This document shows positions 26,501-38,500 of a DNA stretch of 64,000 bases, piece after piece; the first letter of the stretch is position 1, and each line of letters begins with the position of its first letter. Made by a program: the position numbers and the translations under genes. Location of the stretch: the NCBI GenBank assembly GCA_025345505.1, contig JANVCC010000018.1, positions 56,710,570-56,774,569 on the forward strand, read 5' to 3'. This stretch comes from Todiramphus chloris collaris. Taxonomy: Eukaryota; Chordata; Aves; Coraciiformes; Alcedinidae. The notes beneath the pieces were generated by a model. It worked only from the letters and a program-made list of their open reading frames with translations. It was not told where the DNA came from and searched no databases.

Positions 26501-27199
26501 TTTCTGGATGTCACTGAGTCTAGAGGTGGGCTCTTCATACAACATAGGAACATATCCAGTCAGCAGGGAAGCATAACTAAATCTGGAGTTCAAAGAGAGA
26601 CACATTTAAAGTTTTGTTAAACCAGATGTTAGAGGTTTATTACAACTTTAACTGAAATTGTGGATGATCTCCTCGTGACTTCAAAGGAGATACTAACTGA
26701 ACTGGACAGTGAATCCATCTTCACCTAAGTCGTCTTCTAGTTGTGGCTAATGGCTTAAGCTCCAGTTTTATGCTGTTGTTAGAAGGCAGTTTAATTAATC
26801 AGCAGATGCAGAAAGCACTTTTCTGATATGACAAGTGGGCAATAAAAGGGAGAGAGACAATTTTCACGAAACAGTCTGCTCCAAAAACATCAGCACCATC
26901 GAGAACCGCAATGAAAATTTTCCTATGGCAAATAAAAGGAAAACATCATCTGATGCCATATTTGACCATTCTGCATACTTGAAAGCTGGGAATTTCTTTG
27001 GATAGTCATTGATAAACTATGTCTTTTAAAATGTCAATATGATAAAGCTATAGATGCAGCCTGTTACTTGTTTTATAACTACTTTGCAATAGCAATACTC
27101 AAGTGGTTTTAATGTTTCACATAAGATATATACTTGGTTCAGACAGAATATCATACATGACAATGGTAAATTGAAGGACAGCATGGGGGAAGTACAGGT
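23529..27199. other. Non-coding stretch, no gene seen
   Basis: No gene or clear mobile element. An isolated NotI-type octamer (GCGGCCGC) lies at 26369-26376 in otherwise CpG-poor DNA. A strong donor-like AAG/gtaagta occurs at about 26290 on the plus strand without a convincing exon upstream. Confidence 0.65.
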
Positions 27200-27345
27200 G
27201 TAATGACTCCATCACCTCCCTGGGCAGCCTATTCCAGTGCATAACCACCATTTCAGTGAAGAAGGTTTTTCTAATGGCTAACATAAACCTCCCCTGATGC
27301 AGCTTGAGACCATTTCCTCTTGTCCTTTCATTTGTCACTAGTTAC
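27200..27345 (-). mobile_element. CR1 LINE fragment, C-terminal coding end
   Basis: Read on the minus strand, this contains the well-known end of the CR1 second open frame: residues [17 protein letters not shown], then IRKTFFTE, then HWNRLPREV. These correspond to the conserved avian CR1 pattern around RGNGLKLRQGRF...RKNFFTE...[10 protein letters not shown] just after the reverse transcriptase region. CR1 is the dominant avian LINE. The copy is cut at both ends: homology is lost after PREVMES, before the 3' UTR and terminal repeats, and nothing upstream of TNERTRG matches. It cannot encode a working protein. The boundaries are my estimates (about 20 bases). Confidence 0.88.
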
Positions 27346-28033
27346 TTAATATGACACCCAAAAATATTTGGACATATTATGACATGAATATTTGGAAATA
27401 ATTAGACAACCTGGTGAAAGAAAAAAATGTAATCATATTTTATTTTTTGCTCAAAGATTACCTTAGGTTATTGATTTTCCTTGGTTTTGCTTTGATTTTT
27501 AGTTATCTATAAAATAGTTTAGATATTAATTTTTAAAAATAAGATTTTTTTTTTCTCGTAATCTTTTCTTGGTTGAAAAGACAGCTTCTCATAATAAGCG
27601 TGTTTCTTGCCTCAGTTATTTAATTCAACCTTGTTATAGCTTTTATCACAGAGGTATATTGCTCTGTCACCAGGAAAATCTGAGGACTTGTGTGAGAAAT
27701 TAAAATTTTCCCTTACATTTTCTCACTTTAAATCTAAGGGAAAAAAAACAAAACTGTTTTATTTATAACTTGTTGATATTCATCAGTGGCAGCAAGACTC
27801 CAACTACTTGTATATGCCAGCAATCTTAACACTTGCTGACTAAACTATTTCTGTCTAGTATTCTGCTGCTATTTGATATCAGAGAACCAAGATCTGGGTT
27901 TGGATACATGTTACATATATTTTGTCACGATGATAATTTTATTTTAAAATAATAATAATTTTGTTATAATAATGAGAATTCTATTTCATTGTTGTTGCTG
28001 AAAAGAGTCCTGGTATCTCTAGGACTTAGACCT
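27346..28033. other. Very AT-rich non-coding gap between CR1 pieces
   Basis: It holds no gene. It contains long A/T stretches, for example about 27530-27560 and 27930-27975 (AATAATAATAAT-like). Nothing here resembles the missing middle of the flanking CR1 copy. Confidence 0.7.
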
Positions 28034-28099
28034 AGAATCACAGAATCATAGAATGGTTTAGGTTGGAAAAGACCTTTAAGATCATCAAGTCCAACCATT
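28034..28099 (-). mobile_element. CR1 LINE 3' end, 5'-truncated copy
   Basis: On the minus strand this reads GGTTGGACTTGATGATCTT, AAAGGTCTTTTCCAACCTAA, then ACCATTCTATGATTCTGTGATTCT, the diagnostic last ~65 bases of avian CR1 ending in the TTCTRTGA repeat. The 3' hairpin region (GGTCTTTTCCAACC) is the part recognised by the CR1 reverse transcriptase, so most copies are short 3' stubs like this. No target duplication is seen, which is usual for CR1. It lies 690 bases from the 27.2 kb piece and is a separate insertion, because its 3' end lies upstream of that fragment on the minus strand. Confidence 0.95.
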
Positions 28100-28454
28100 G
28101 AAACAAAGGGACAAAAAGGAAACTGCCTGTTCTTGTTGACCTATGAAACAGCACTGAGATACTTGTATCACTGGCAAGCATCATCGTTAAGTGCATAGCT
28201 GGGGTATCTGGAAGGCCAGATTTAGGTGCCAAGGACTGCTTTCTGCTCCACAGTAATGAAAGTGCATCGGCCCAGCTCTGGAACACTTGAGTTGGATACC
28301 TTCCTGACAGGGTCTTTTCTGGGTGTCTGCCCATCATGCATTTGTTGTCTTCTCTTGCAATGAGCTTCTGGCTACAGTGACTCCAGGCTTCCCAGATTCT
28401 AGGAAATGTCAATACCTGCTCTGCTGTAATAAGAAACAGCATAACCATCTCTGT
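28100..28454. other. Non-coding stretch beside a CR1 stub
   Basis: A minus-strand frame of 136 codons (28038-28448) spans this interval but begins in unique sequence and ends inside the CR1 stub. It has no recognisable domain, and I read it as chance. Confidence 0.6.
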
Positions 28455-28533
28455 CTTTTAAGGGAGAAGAGCTGGTATAGAGAAAGTGTGTGACTTGCCA
28501 AGTGTGATCAGTGGCAGTAATTAATATAGGTCC
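28455..28533 (-). mobile_element. MIR-like SINE remnant
   Basis: In plus-strand reading the block TTTTAAGGGAGAAGAGCTGG, AGAGAAAGTGTGTGACTTGCC, AAGTGTGATCAGTGGCAGT and AGGTCC follows the reverse complement of MIR (consensus order: TTTTACAGATGAGGAAACTG, AGAGAAGTGACTTGCCCAAG, GTCACACAGCAAGTCAGTGGCAG, CCCAGGTC). This is the clearest MIR match in the window. It covers the core and 3' part, with no tRNA-related head visible. The copy is ancient and diverged. Confidence 0.6.
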
Positions 28534-31277
28534 AGAAAGCCATCAGGGCCTTCTCCCAGATCTCTGTGAGGAAATGATCAAATCCCTGTGTCTCTTTGCA
28601 GGTGGCTGAGATCTGGATGCCTTCCAGAAGTGTGAGGAGAGCCGGGATGCTCTGGGTGAAAACGAGGAGGTGGTGCATGTGACCTCTCAAATCATAAAAT
28701 TTCTTTGGGATTACCAAATCACTGCCTCACATTCAATCAAATTTAATATGTACATTATTTATCAAAAATGCATGTTGTTCATCTTCCCATCCCAGAATTA
28801 GATAGTTCACTGTATGTCTCACAAAAACATTTAGTATTTTACTATGTAAGTATAATTATTACAGCTTCACGTGCAAACTGAGATTTAAAAAAGTATCCCC
28901 TCATAGATACTGCAATTAGGTCTGCCTAATTTCTAATAAAATTTTAGATTACATCTTATTCCAACACTACTATTTAGTTCTTAATCCACATAAGGGCTGA
29001 TACAGATAGGACCTATTATCATTGAAAACGGGTCCTTGACTAATGTCTGGAAAACCTGGAAGCAGAAAGTACCATTTAACATGTAAAAGGCTGTTTCAAG
29101 CACCCTTCTTCTTCACTATTTAAATCTAGAAGGTACACCAGAAAAAAAAATTGGATCAGTGTTTAATCCATCAGTTCATCACTCTGAGCAAAGTTTCTTC
29201 CACTGGCACTGAATATATTGAGTGAAGTTGGCAATGAGCTGTCACAGAGTCATACATTTTCATACTATAACCTAGCAGAACCCATCAAAGTCACGAGCGA
29301 GAATTGTTTCTCTATTTTTTAAAAAATGAGCCTGATTTCTAATTTCATAACTGTTCATGAGGTGTAGGCTAATAACAGTTCTGCAGTCTTCTATGCCTGC
29401 TAGTTTATGACTTTAGAATTATATGGAGAGGTACACTAGATCTTCTGTTGTTTTAACAGTGTTCTTCTCCATGACCGTAAACATTATGATCCATACCCAA
29501 AAAACTTTATAAATGAGAAAGGATGAGGTACTAGAAAAGTTCAATGCCATTTCCAGTGCATTTGAAAAATGTAAATAGGAAAATAAGAATAAACCAGAAG
29601 ATTGAGACTCTTTTTCTCTTGGACTACTGCAAGTTTATTCAGCTGTTTCTGATGTCTTTAAACTAATTTTTCCTTCAACCATCTGTTCTAACTTTTTTTC
29701 CTTCTATGAAAATAGACTTCCCCTACATGCTACACTTTGGTGAAATACTTATTTTAACGTCTTGTTGATTTCATGCAAAGAGAATGCAAGCTTTACATGA
29801 TTAAGCATATCAACATATTCCTCCTTGGCATATCGCTGTTCAAAGGCTTTGGTTTTGTAAGGCTGTTTTCTTTACCCCTTCAGAGATGAAAATATTACTC
29901 CTCCACAAGCACCATTTAAGACCCAAGTGTCAATGAACCAGGCAGCAAAATGACAGTTACTTAAACAGCACATGATTCAAGACAGTTTTAGGAAATTCCT
30001 AACACTTTGCGTCCTATTTCGTTCCTGGATACAAAGGGACAGATTGTGCCTGACCTTGGGGGATGCATGAGAGGCGAGGTGGGAGGAGGGGAAGGCCAAC
30101 AGGCACATGGTGCTTTCTCTTTTGCTTTTCCTTCTCTTACACTCACACTATTCCCTTGATGAGCAGCTGGATACAGTTTCTTTTCTTCAGCTGTGAACAC
30201 AAAGACTGTCTGGGTTCAAGTGACTAAAAGTGGTGTGAGTTTTGCCACTGAGTGCTGTAGGGCCCTATTGTGTCCTAAACACAGAGCTGGTAAAGAGATA
30301 AGGAAAAAATTCATTGATGAATCTATGTCATGTTTCCTTTTGATACATCTTGGATACCCCTGCTGTTAGTTAACTCTCTGTGAGTTATCTTTGTCAGAAG
30401 CTTGGACTGAAGAACTCAGCAGAACTCAATTGTGCAGTCAAGACAAAAAAAAAAAAAATTCTAACACAAGGAATAAAGGGAAACAGGCTCTGTGGGCTGG
30501 TGACCAAGAGATTCAGGGGGATAGGGCCAGCCCATGTTAAGGTTTACCTGCCTAATGCAAAGGAAGAACATTTGAGGTCCAATAGCTGTGCCTTGGTTTT
30601 GGTGGAATTGGTTAAACCCAAGGAGTATCCTTTACTTTTCTCAGTTTTCATCTTTTTTCAGTTTCCTATTCATTTTGACAGAAAAAAAACCAAAACCCAA
30701 AAACATCCTGGAACTTTTTTTTGTAAGATAGATGTTTTTCTATCAGGTGCTAAAGGATGGATTTGGTGAGACACAGAGGTAATGAAAAAAATCTTGCCCA
30801 CTATTAGCCACTTGCAGTGAATAGCACTCCATTTTAGGTGTTTAACCCTGTGCTTGCAATGTCATCTTGCTGCAATTGGCGTCCTAAAGTCATGGATTGC
30901 AGTATATTCTGGATGAGATACATGCCACTTTTCTGTTGTTCCTTTACTAATTGCAGCCAAATTAGGGTCTAGTGCACATTAGATCACCGATACTAAGAAT
31001 GTGGAAATTGGTAAAAAATTATTTTCTACCTAGGCTGGCATGTCTGCCATTAGTTGCTCCAGTTTTCCTTTGGAAACCAGGTATATTTCTCTTTTCCTAT
31101 CCAGACTACTGTTGATAGAAATAATTGTCCATCACTTATGTTAAGGCAGGTGGAAAACAACATGCAGCTGCAAAATTTTATACAATAAGCCAAGCACAAC
31201 TCAGTTCCCTACTACACTGTGTAAGCTTCTACTGTGAGCACAACGTAAGGGCTACACTTGAAGTTTATATAGAACTG

Positions 31278-31304
31278 CAATTGATACAAAACCTGTATCA
31301 ATTG
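31278..31304. repeat. Perfect inverted repeat, 11-bp arms, 5-base loop
   Basis: Arms CAATTGATACA (31278-31288) and TGTATCAATTG (31294-31304) are exact reverse complements around a loop of AAACC. A G-T pair could extend the stem by one. It is too short for a microRNA precursor, and no similar copy was noticed elsewhere in the window. Confidence 0.95.
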
Positions 31305-31364
31305 TTAACATTTTGTGTTTGCCTTCTAGGCAGCTGCATTATGTTTTCTTTGCAAGGTTTGATC

Positions 31365-31383
31365 TTTTTTTTTTTTTTTTTTT
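31365..31383. repeat. T19 homopolymer
   Basis: Nineteen consecutive T, followed by CCTAGCAG. On the plus strand this resembles an extended polypyrimidine tract plus AG acceptor; on the minus strand it could be the A tail of an unrecognised retroposon. Neither is supported by flanking sequence. Confidence 0.95.
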
Positions 31384-33774
31384 CCTAGCAGCTTTTTCCA
31401 TTCCGTTAAAGAGCATCCCAGCTGGTTTTGTGAATGTCATGTAGTGCCAAAAAAATGGCATGTTAAAGGCAGCTCAGCAAAGTAGTATATATGTAATGAA
31501 TGTATCATACACAGAAATAGGAGAGCCCTACTTTTTGATATATGAGGGCCTCACCCTCCTCCGTGTATGCCTGTGGGAATCAGAAGGATGCTGGCTTTGT
31601 CCTTTCAGACTTAATGGAGAATGGGTTGAGTCTTTTTGCTCGAGGTAAGGTGTTGGTGCCATGGCAGCTGCAATATCTGCCATGGGGACATCAATGTGAG
31701 GCACCTTGGTGGTCCACCTCCATGAGGAGACTGTTGGCTGTGGAATCCCTACTTGTTTTTCCATGCTAGAAGGTCTGAATGATTTTTGGGTGAGGGCTGG
31801 ATGTTCTGGCAGTTCGGCTGTAGGTTGCTAGGTACAGGGACAGAGCTTGTATCTGGTTCCGCTTGTCAGTGGTGATTTGAATCTTAAAAGGAATCAGTCC
31901 TGCGATAATGGGCTTTTGTGTTCTCCACTGATCAGACAAACACAGGTAGTGTGGATTTATCAGGCAGAAAGTAGATTGGATCCTACCCAAGATGTTCTCT
32001 TTTGCTATGGGAACGCTAAACAGATAGAATGAAAATGGTCAAGTCTACACTGACTGACCATAAGCCACTCCAAAATACATGCAGAAAAGTCTTTGATGAT
32101 TTAATGTATGGGAAAGGACTTTAAAGCCTTAGAATTTGCTATGAATTCATTCTGCCTTGAAGGTCCAGTAATGAAAGGGGAATATGCTTTGATTTAAAGA
32201 TGGTCTTTAAAACATTCAGCTTTGTATTTAGATGCAATTAGGACTACAGCATGCTGCCCATCCAGTTTTCCCTGTAATTATTATCTTAAACACAGGACTC
32301 TCTGGCCTTTTGTTCAGATACTGCTGATATGATTTCCAGGATGCTGCAGGTGTTCACCTTCCTCAGCAGTGGCTATGTACATTTGCTCTGCTACATCACC
32401 CTGTTTCTGAAACAGTTTTTCTTCTTTCCTAGATTTTTAGCATAAGGTAATTTTTAGGTTTGTTTCTTAATGGAAAATGAAGTCAAGCATTTTCAAACTT
32501 GGTCACATATACATGGGAGCCTACAACTAAATTAGCCTTCATGTTCCTGCTAATCCACTGAAGTGCCTAAGTAAGGATCTGAATTAAATGCCTCTTCTTT
32601 TTTTCCACACAAGCCTGATAACATTGGCCTAATCGCTTATCTAAAACAAATAGCTCTAAGATACTAACCCCCCTACCCCAAGACACAGCACTCTTATCAG
32701 TCTCCCTGAAGTAACACTCCAGTCATCACACTTTTAGCTGAGAGATTAATAACAAATGAGTATTCTGGAGAAAAAAAAAACAATTGTTCTCACTCCAACT
32801 TGGCCTTACTTATGACTTACTTATGACTGTAAGTACAAAGCTTGACAACTCTTAAGTGGCTGAAAGCCCAGATAAGTTTTAATCTAAAGCATTATTAATT
32901 GGGACAGTTCTCTCTAATGTATACAGTGAAGAATAACAGTGAATTACAGCTTTGAGCACAGTCATTTCAGGTGTCTTGGGTGCTGATCTTGCTGAGTGGT
33001 GAGACCTAGGTGTAGGACTGTAGTGAAGCTTCAAGGCAGGTCATCAAAGAAAGATACGGGAAAGGAGAAGCTGAAGAAGGAGAGAATGATATGATGGTGT
33101 CAGAGATGTTATGTGGAAGATGGACTAATATTTCACTGATTGCAAGGAAAGAGGAGACCATTGCCTTCTGATACACCACAGAATTTCATACGACTGTTTT
33201 GTACAAATTTGACTCCATGCAGCTCTTATCAAGTCACTCAGGATTACTCACAGCTGTTTCATTTCATTTGTCTTCCCCTCATAGAAATAGAGCTTTCTCA
33301 GGTAGGTCTGTATGAGGCAGCCCAGCCCTTTGTGACGGTTCTTGTGTAAGGACCCTCCAGAGACATTGGCATATCTATATAGGGCAACGCAGAGATATTG
33401 ACTTGGGCCTGGAAGCTGTGTTCCCTGGTCAGATCACCATTGCCACCCCTGGGCAATATAGTTTTGCTATTTTCTGTCTACCTTGTTTCCAGATCTCTGC
33501 ATACACTGCCTTGTAACATGCACATGAACCTCAGCATTCCTACTACAGCCCTTGAATTGTGTGCCTTTTCGTTTTTAGCAGCATTTTCCCAGAAGAACAA
33601 GTGGTACAGACCGACTTCGGAATGATCATCAGACATGACTTGTTGTAGGATCTGGCTTACTGTTAAGAAAAATATGCTGAAATGTCAGCATTTGTACATT
33701 GGGCTAGATTCAGATTTTCATAAAGGTTGATGTTTGTAGAATACTTCATGGTTAAATAGCAAGATGAGACTGTG

Positions 33775-33838
33775 GATCAGTTGAAGGTCTCTTCCAACCA
33801 AAACTATTCTATGATTCTATGAGTTTATGATTCTATTT
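33775..33838 (+). mobile_element. CR1 LINE 3' end, 5'-truncated copy
   Basis: Plus-strand reading gives GATCAGTTGAAGGTCTCTTCCAACC, then AAAACTATTCTATGATTCTATGA and a final GATTCTAT. This is the CR1 3' terminus with its repeated ATTCTATG units. Homology fades upstream of about 33775, so this is a severely 5'-truncated insertion. It is opposite in orientation to the two CR1 pieces at 27-28 kb. It has no coding content. Confidence 0.93.
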
Positions 33839-35527
33839 CTTAGCAGTTCTTAAAACAATGACAACTGTTCCATGTTTTTAACACTACATCAGCATCAGTG
33901 AGTGAGCATGGGATACAGCTCATATGATCCAAACAGTTTTTTTAGTATCCATCTCACCTTTTAATGAGAGCTTTTGTCTTATCATTTCCCCTCATGCCTA
34001 TTATTCTGTTTCGTAATTTCCATATCATACATTGTGATTATATCTTGAAGGGTTGGTATTCTGGGCTGTGGTACCCTCCAATCATCACACTACACTGAAG
34101 GTGGTTGCTCTTCCCAGGAGCTTGGGTCCAGCATCTGGTCTTGAGACTCCTCTCATTTCATCTAGGTCCCTTGACCATTTGTAGTCTCAGTATAAAGATC
34201 ATATTGGTGTCAGCGCCAAGGACAGACATGTGGCCCCAAAGTATTTTTCATGGAATTCTGTTTGATTAAAATGAATAGACAAATTGATGACCAGATTCTG
34301 CTACCAGTTGAGGAATAATTTCCCTTCATAAAAACCTGTTTGAAATTCACAGGACGCTACAACGGTATCTGTTAGGGATTTTTTTGAACTGAACTCAAGA
34401 GTACAAGCCACTCCAGGGTTGTCCAACAGCTTTTAAGAGGGACCGGTATAAAGACTTTTTGGACCAAAACATTTTTCATTGCATTTGTGCGTAATATTAG
34501 TGCTGTCTGGAAGAAGTGTTAGCAGATTCAAGCTGGAGAATTTCATTACTGCTACATGACCTACTGCTGCACTAGTCAGAGGCTTGTCTTCACATTTTGT
34601 GGTTGAGGCAGAAGTGTCCTTAGCTTCTCCATTGGCAAGATGCCCATCAGGCAGCTTCTGACCTGAGCCTGGAGGAGTAGAAGGCATCCTCTGTCCAAGA
34701 GGAAGATATTTAACGTTCTCTGAGAATTTGGTTCCTGGCTTTCAGCTACTGAGTCTGCTGAATTAGGCACCGCGGTTTTCTAATGCAGGCTGCTGTTCCC
34801 CCAGGAGTAGAGCAGAGACTATTCATTTAACACAGGACTTGAGATTTGACTGAAAACCTGGATCCCAGAGGAACAAAGCCAGTACTCTATTCAACACATC
34901 ACTCAGTCTCTTCCCACACACTATATCGTTACAGCATGAATGCTGTGGCTTCAGTCTTCAATTTCTCAGTAAAACAAGACCCAACCCTGCCATGTGGTAG
35001 AGGAATGTCAATCTATTTTGATGTTAAGGACCAAAAAGTCATGGATGAAAGAGCATGTCGAGATTTACAGTCCTGCTTTTAATTCATGTCAAGGTGCTGA
35101 TTACTAGTGGCACTAAATCAAGCTGTGCTGCCTGTCTGGACAGGGAACACCTGGGAAAGAAAACCTTGATCTACAGGGTGGCTGGGACAGGAGGGAGGAC
35201 TCAGGCTCACCTGCAGTAACCCTGCAGTCCTGCAGACGGCCACACCAAAGATCCTTGTGGGAGTGTGAAGGAGTTGGTGGCCCAATTATTATCAGGCTCC
35301 GATCACACAGTTACACAGATACAGCAATGACCTGATAGCATGGTCACTGACCTTTGTTTTAAAAACACAGATACTTTATAAATACAAAGCTGCAGGCAGC
35401 CTGCAGAAGCCGTCTGCATCCCAGAACAATGCTATTGCACAATAAGAATCCCATTTTGTTCAAAGCAAACAAACAAAAAATTCTATCCCAGTTACTCAAC
35501 AGCTCAGGGGAGTGCCAAATAGTTTTG

Positions 35528-35558
<31 letters not shown>

Positions 35559-38500
35559 AATTTAGTCTGAAGCAAAGGGGCCTACCTAGATATTGGTTGC
35601 TTCTGTGGTTACTCTGTGGGCCCATTTCCCATGTCCTCTATGTCCACTATGATGTGGGCCATACCACTGTAAAATCAGCATGAGTCAGAGGGGAGAAAGG
35701 TTTTGTGTGACATCCATATTTCTCAGTACCAACCTGGAGCCCATTCTTGTGCTCAGCCTGGGATCTGTCTTAAAACACTGAGACTGTTTGATAACAATCA
35801 TCCCTGCTCTTCTGAAGTCTATTCAAACATCGTCCTCTGGAAACCTGTGGTGCAGTTATCAGGTCTGACAGTTCCTTCATCAGTCTCAGCCTCCCCAGGC
35901 TGCTGCCCTGAGATTCTACAGAACTGTGTTATTTGAGTGAGCGACTCAGGGGAACTTAAAGATGGTCCTAGTGCTAAGATGAGCTTTTGTAGTGTTGGAT
36001 GCAAAATGGAAATGTATTTAATAAACTACAGAATTTTTTTCTTCATCTTTATGGGTCAGTTCTTTCAACTGTTGAATTCAAAGCAAGGATAGTTATTAAC
36101 TTTGATACCTAATATTAATTCAGGATTTAGATTTGAACACAACGCTGGTAAGGTGGGGAGCCAGTTCAAGCAGGTGGCCCAGTTTGATCCCTGCAGCATA
36201 AGGCAGTTATTTCCCAGCTGTGCTCAAACTTTCCCAAACTGGAGGTAATCCAGCATCCAGCTTTATCAAAATCTATCCGTATTGCTCCTCCAACCGCCTT
36301 TTGGCAAGCCTGACATCCTAGTGATCCTCTGAGAGTGCACAATGACCATACACACAATGTGACAAAACACTGATAGGCATCTTGCCCAAGGAAATTGCTG
36401 TGGTCTTGAATTCTCACAGGGTAACTCTCCATATATTTATTTGTAGGCTTTCTCACCACAGCTAGCTCCCCTCCAAATTGTGGAGCCTCCAAGGTAATGT
36501 TTTTGCAAATAACCTGAAAGTCATGAAAGTGATACTGGGTGTAGAGAGGAAAACTCCCTTTTGATCCAACAACTGTCTCACCAAAGAAGCCGAATTTTAG
36601 AGGTTTTCATTCCTTGTTTTGCCTTTTCAAGCCAGACTTTGGATCTTTCAAAGCATAAACTGAAAAGGAGACATAAAGCACACATCTGTTCATTCACATA
36701 ACCAAATATTTCTGAATTAGAAGGTATCCTAAATGAAGCTACTAAAAATGGAAGTGATTTTTCTACCAGTGCCCACTGTTGTAACAGAATTTGCAAGACC
36801 TGTATAACTATAGGTACAAATACATTACCCAGAAAGATAGCCATTTGTTTGTCTATCCTGCTTAAATACACCAGCCAAACTCATTCTGTAAGAAAGATTT
36901 TGACTTACTTTTAAAGCAAAGATGAGGTTTTATACATTTTTTTAATCATGTATATTTTCTTTATCTTTAACCAAGTAAGAATTCTGGTAACAATTTCTTC
37001 CCAGCAGGAACTCTAATCTGACGATGCGTTCTCAAAATGCAAAGGGAAGACATGCCACAAAACACTGTTAATGTTAAAAAAGAAAAATACTTGGTGCCAA
37101 CTTGAGCTATGTTGATATATACAATTTGTAAGAATTTCATAGTCTAAATACCCCAAAGAAAAGGCATTTTTGTGGTATTTCTATTGGAAGAAGCTCAACA
37201 ACAAATAATGTGGCAATATTTCTAGCTGCAATAGTGCAAGGAGGCATTTTTAGCTGGGATGGTAGAAATAACATGACTAAACTCTTTGGCCTGAAAGCCC
37301 TTTCTGGAATTCTTTCTGTTGAAAAGCAGTAGGTGGGAACATTTTAATGGGGGATGTGGGAATTTCTCCATAGACAGCCTTTAGAGGCATAATTTTCACT
37401 AAAAAATAAGTGTGTTAAACCTTGGTCTTACAGATTTCTCTTCCAGTCACTCAGTGCAAGCCACATCTTCCCTTCTCAAGGGAGTGAGTTACATTTAAAT
37501 GAGGTTTCTGTGTGCTTGAGTATTTTCCCATCAGATGCACTCAAAGCAGATATGAAAACACTCAAAGAGCCGCTGTCAACATCATAAAAAGTCTTCCAAA
37601 AATGTTCAAGAAACCATCATCAATAATGTGTAGAACCTATTCAGAAATACTTAGACCCATTTAAAAATGTTCTCAGTGGCATTTTTGACCTGAACCAATC
37701 TTCCCCAGGACTGTAGGTGCAATGGCATTGTACAGTACTGCCTTACATGCAACTGAGTATAGTTAGAGTATATAGAATCTCTTCTGGAAACCTAAGCCCT
37801 AGTATCAGTTCTGTCACATCACATCTCACATCTCAACCATTTCACCGAATTAGTTCATCTTGCACTTTGTGGGCAAAACCAATGTACTTCTTTTCCACCC
37901 TCTGACATGTCCCCTCCTATATTTTTATGACCCCCCATCTTTCCTGTGCACTGTTACAACTCCTTTATACTATCTTGTATGTGTAAATAAGCCATGCCAT
38001 CCTTTACACACACTGGAGATTTGCCAAGGGACAATCTCTGAGTTGCCTTTTCCTCTCCAAGCCTTGTCTGTGCAGGACAGCTTTTACAGTGGCTGCAGCC
38101 ATCATTATTACTTTGACAGCCTTCTCCAGAGGGCAGTTGCAGCAAGGTTCAAGACTCCTTCATAGCTCAAACTACCTTGGGAATTCATTTGGCATTGAGA
38201 CATACTGAATAGGATCCACAATTTTGTACATTACCTCCTTCACCTCTGTAGTAAATGGAAGAAATTAATTTGTTTCAGTGGGTCCTGAAAGAACAAATGG
38301 GTGGGTCTGGAAGGAAGATAACTAAGCTGATCAAAATGAAGTAAAAGATACCAGGTTTACAAGCTAAGCAAGGCTGTTTGTAATCTATAATCGGCAAATC
38401 AATAGCATGTCATTTTATCCAAACAAATTTATTCAAACTATTATTTGAAATTTTTCAGAGGAATCAACATTGCAAGAGAAACTACTCCTGCTTTGTATTT

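Larger units (their letters stand above)
28534..33774. other. Non-coding stretch with small structural motifs, no gene
   Basis: No supported gene. A perfect hairpin lies at 31278-31304, a T homopolymer at 31365-31383 and an 11-bp duplication (CTTACTTATGA twice) near 32805-32827. A 129-codon frame at 30380-30769 is Lys-rich because of A runs and shows no domain. Confidence 0.65.

Noticed and set aside
28038..28448. 136-codon minus-strand open frame
   Set aside because: It runs from unique sequence into a CR1 3' stub, which is non-coding; no domain recognised.
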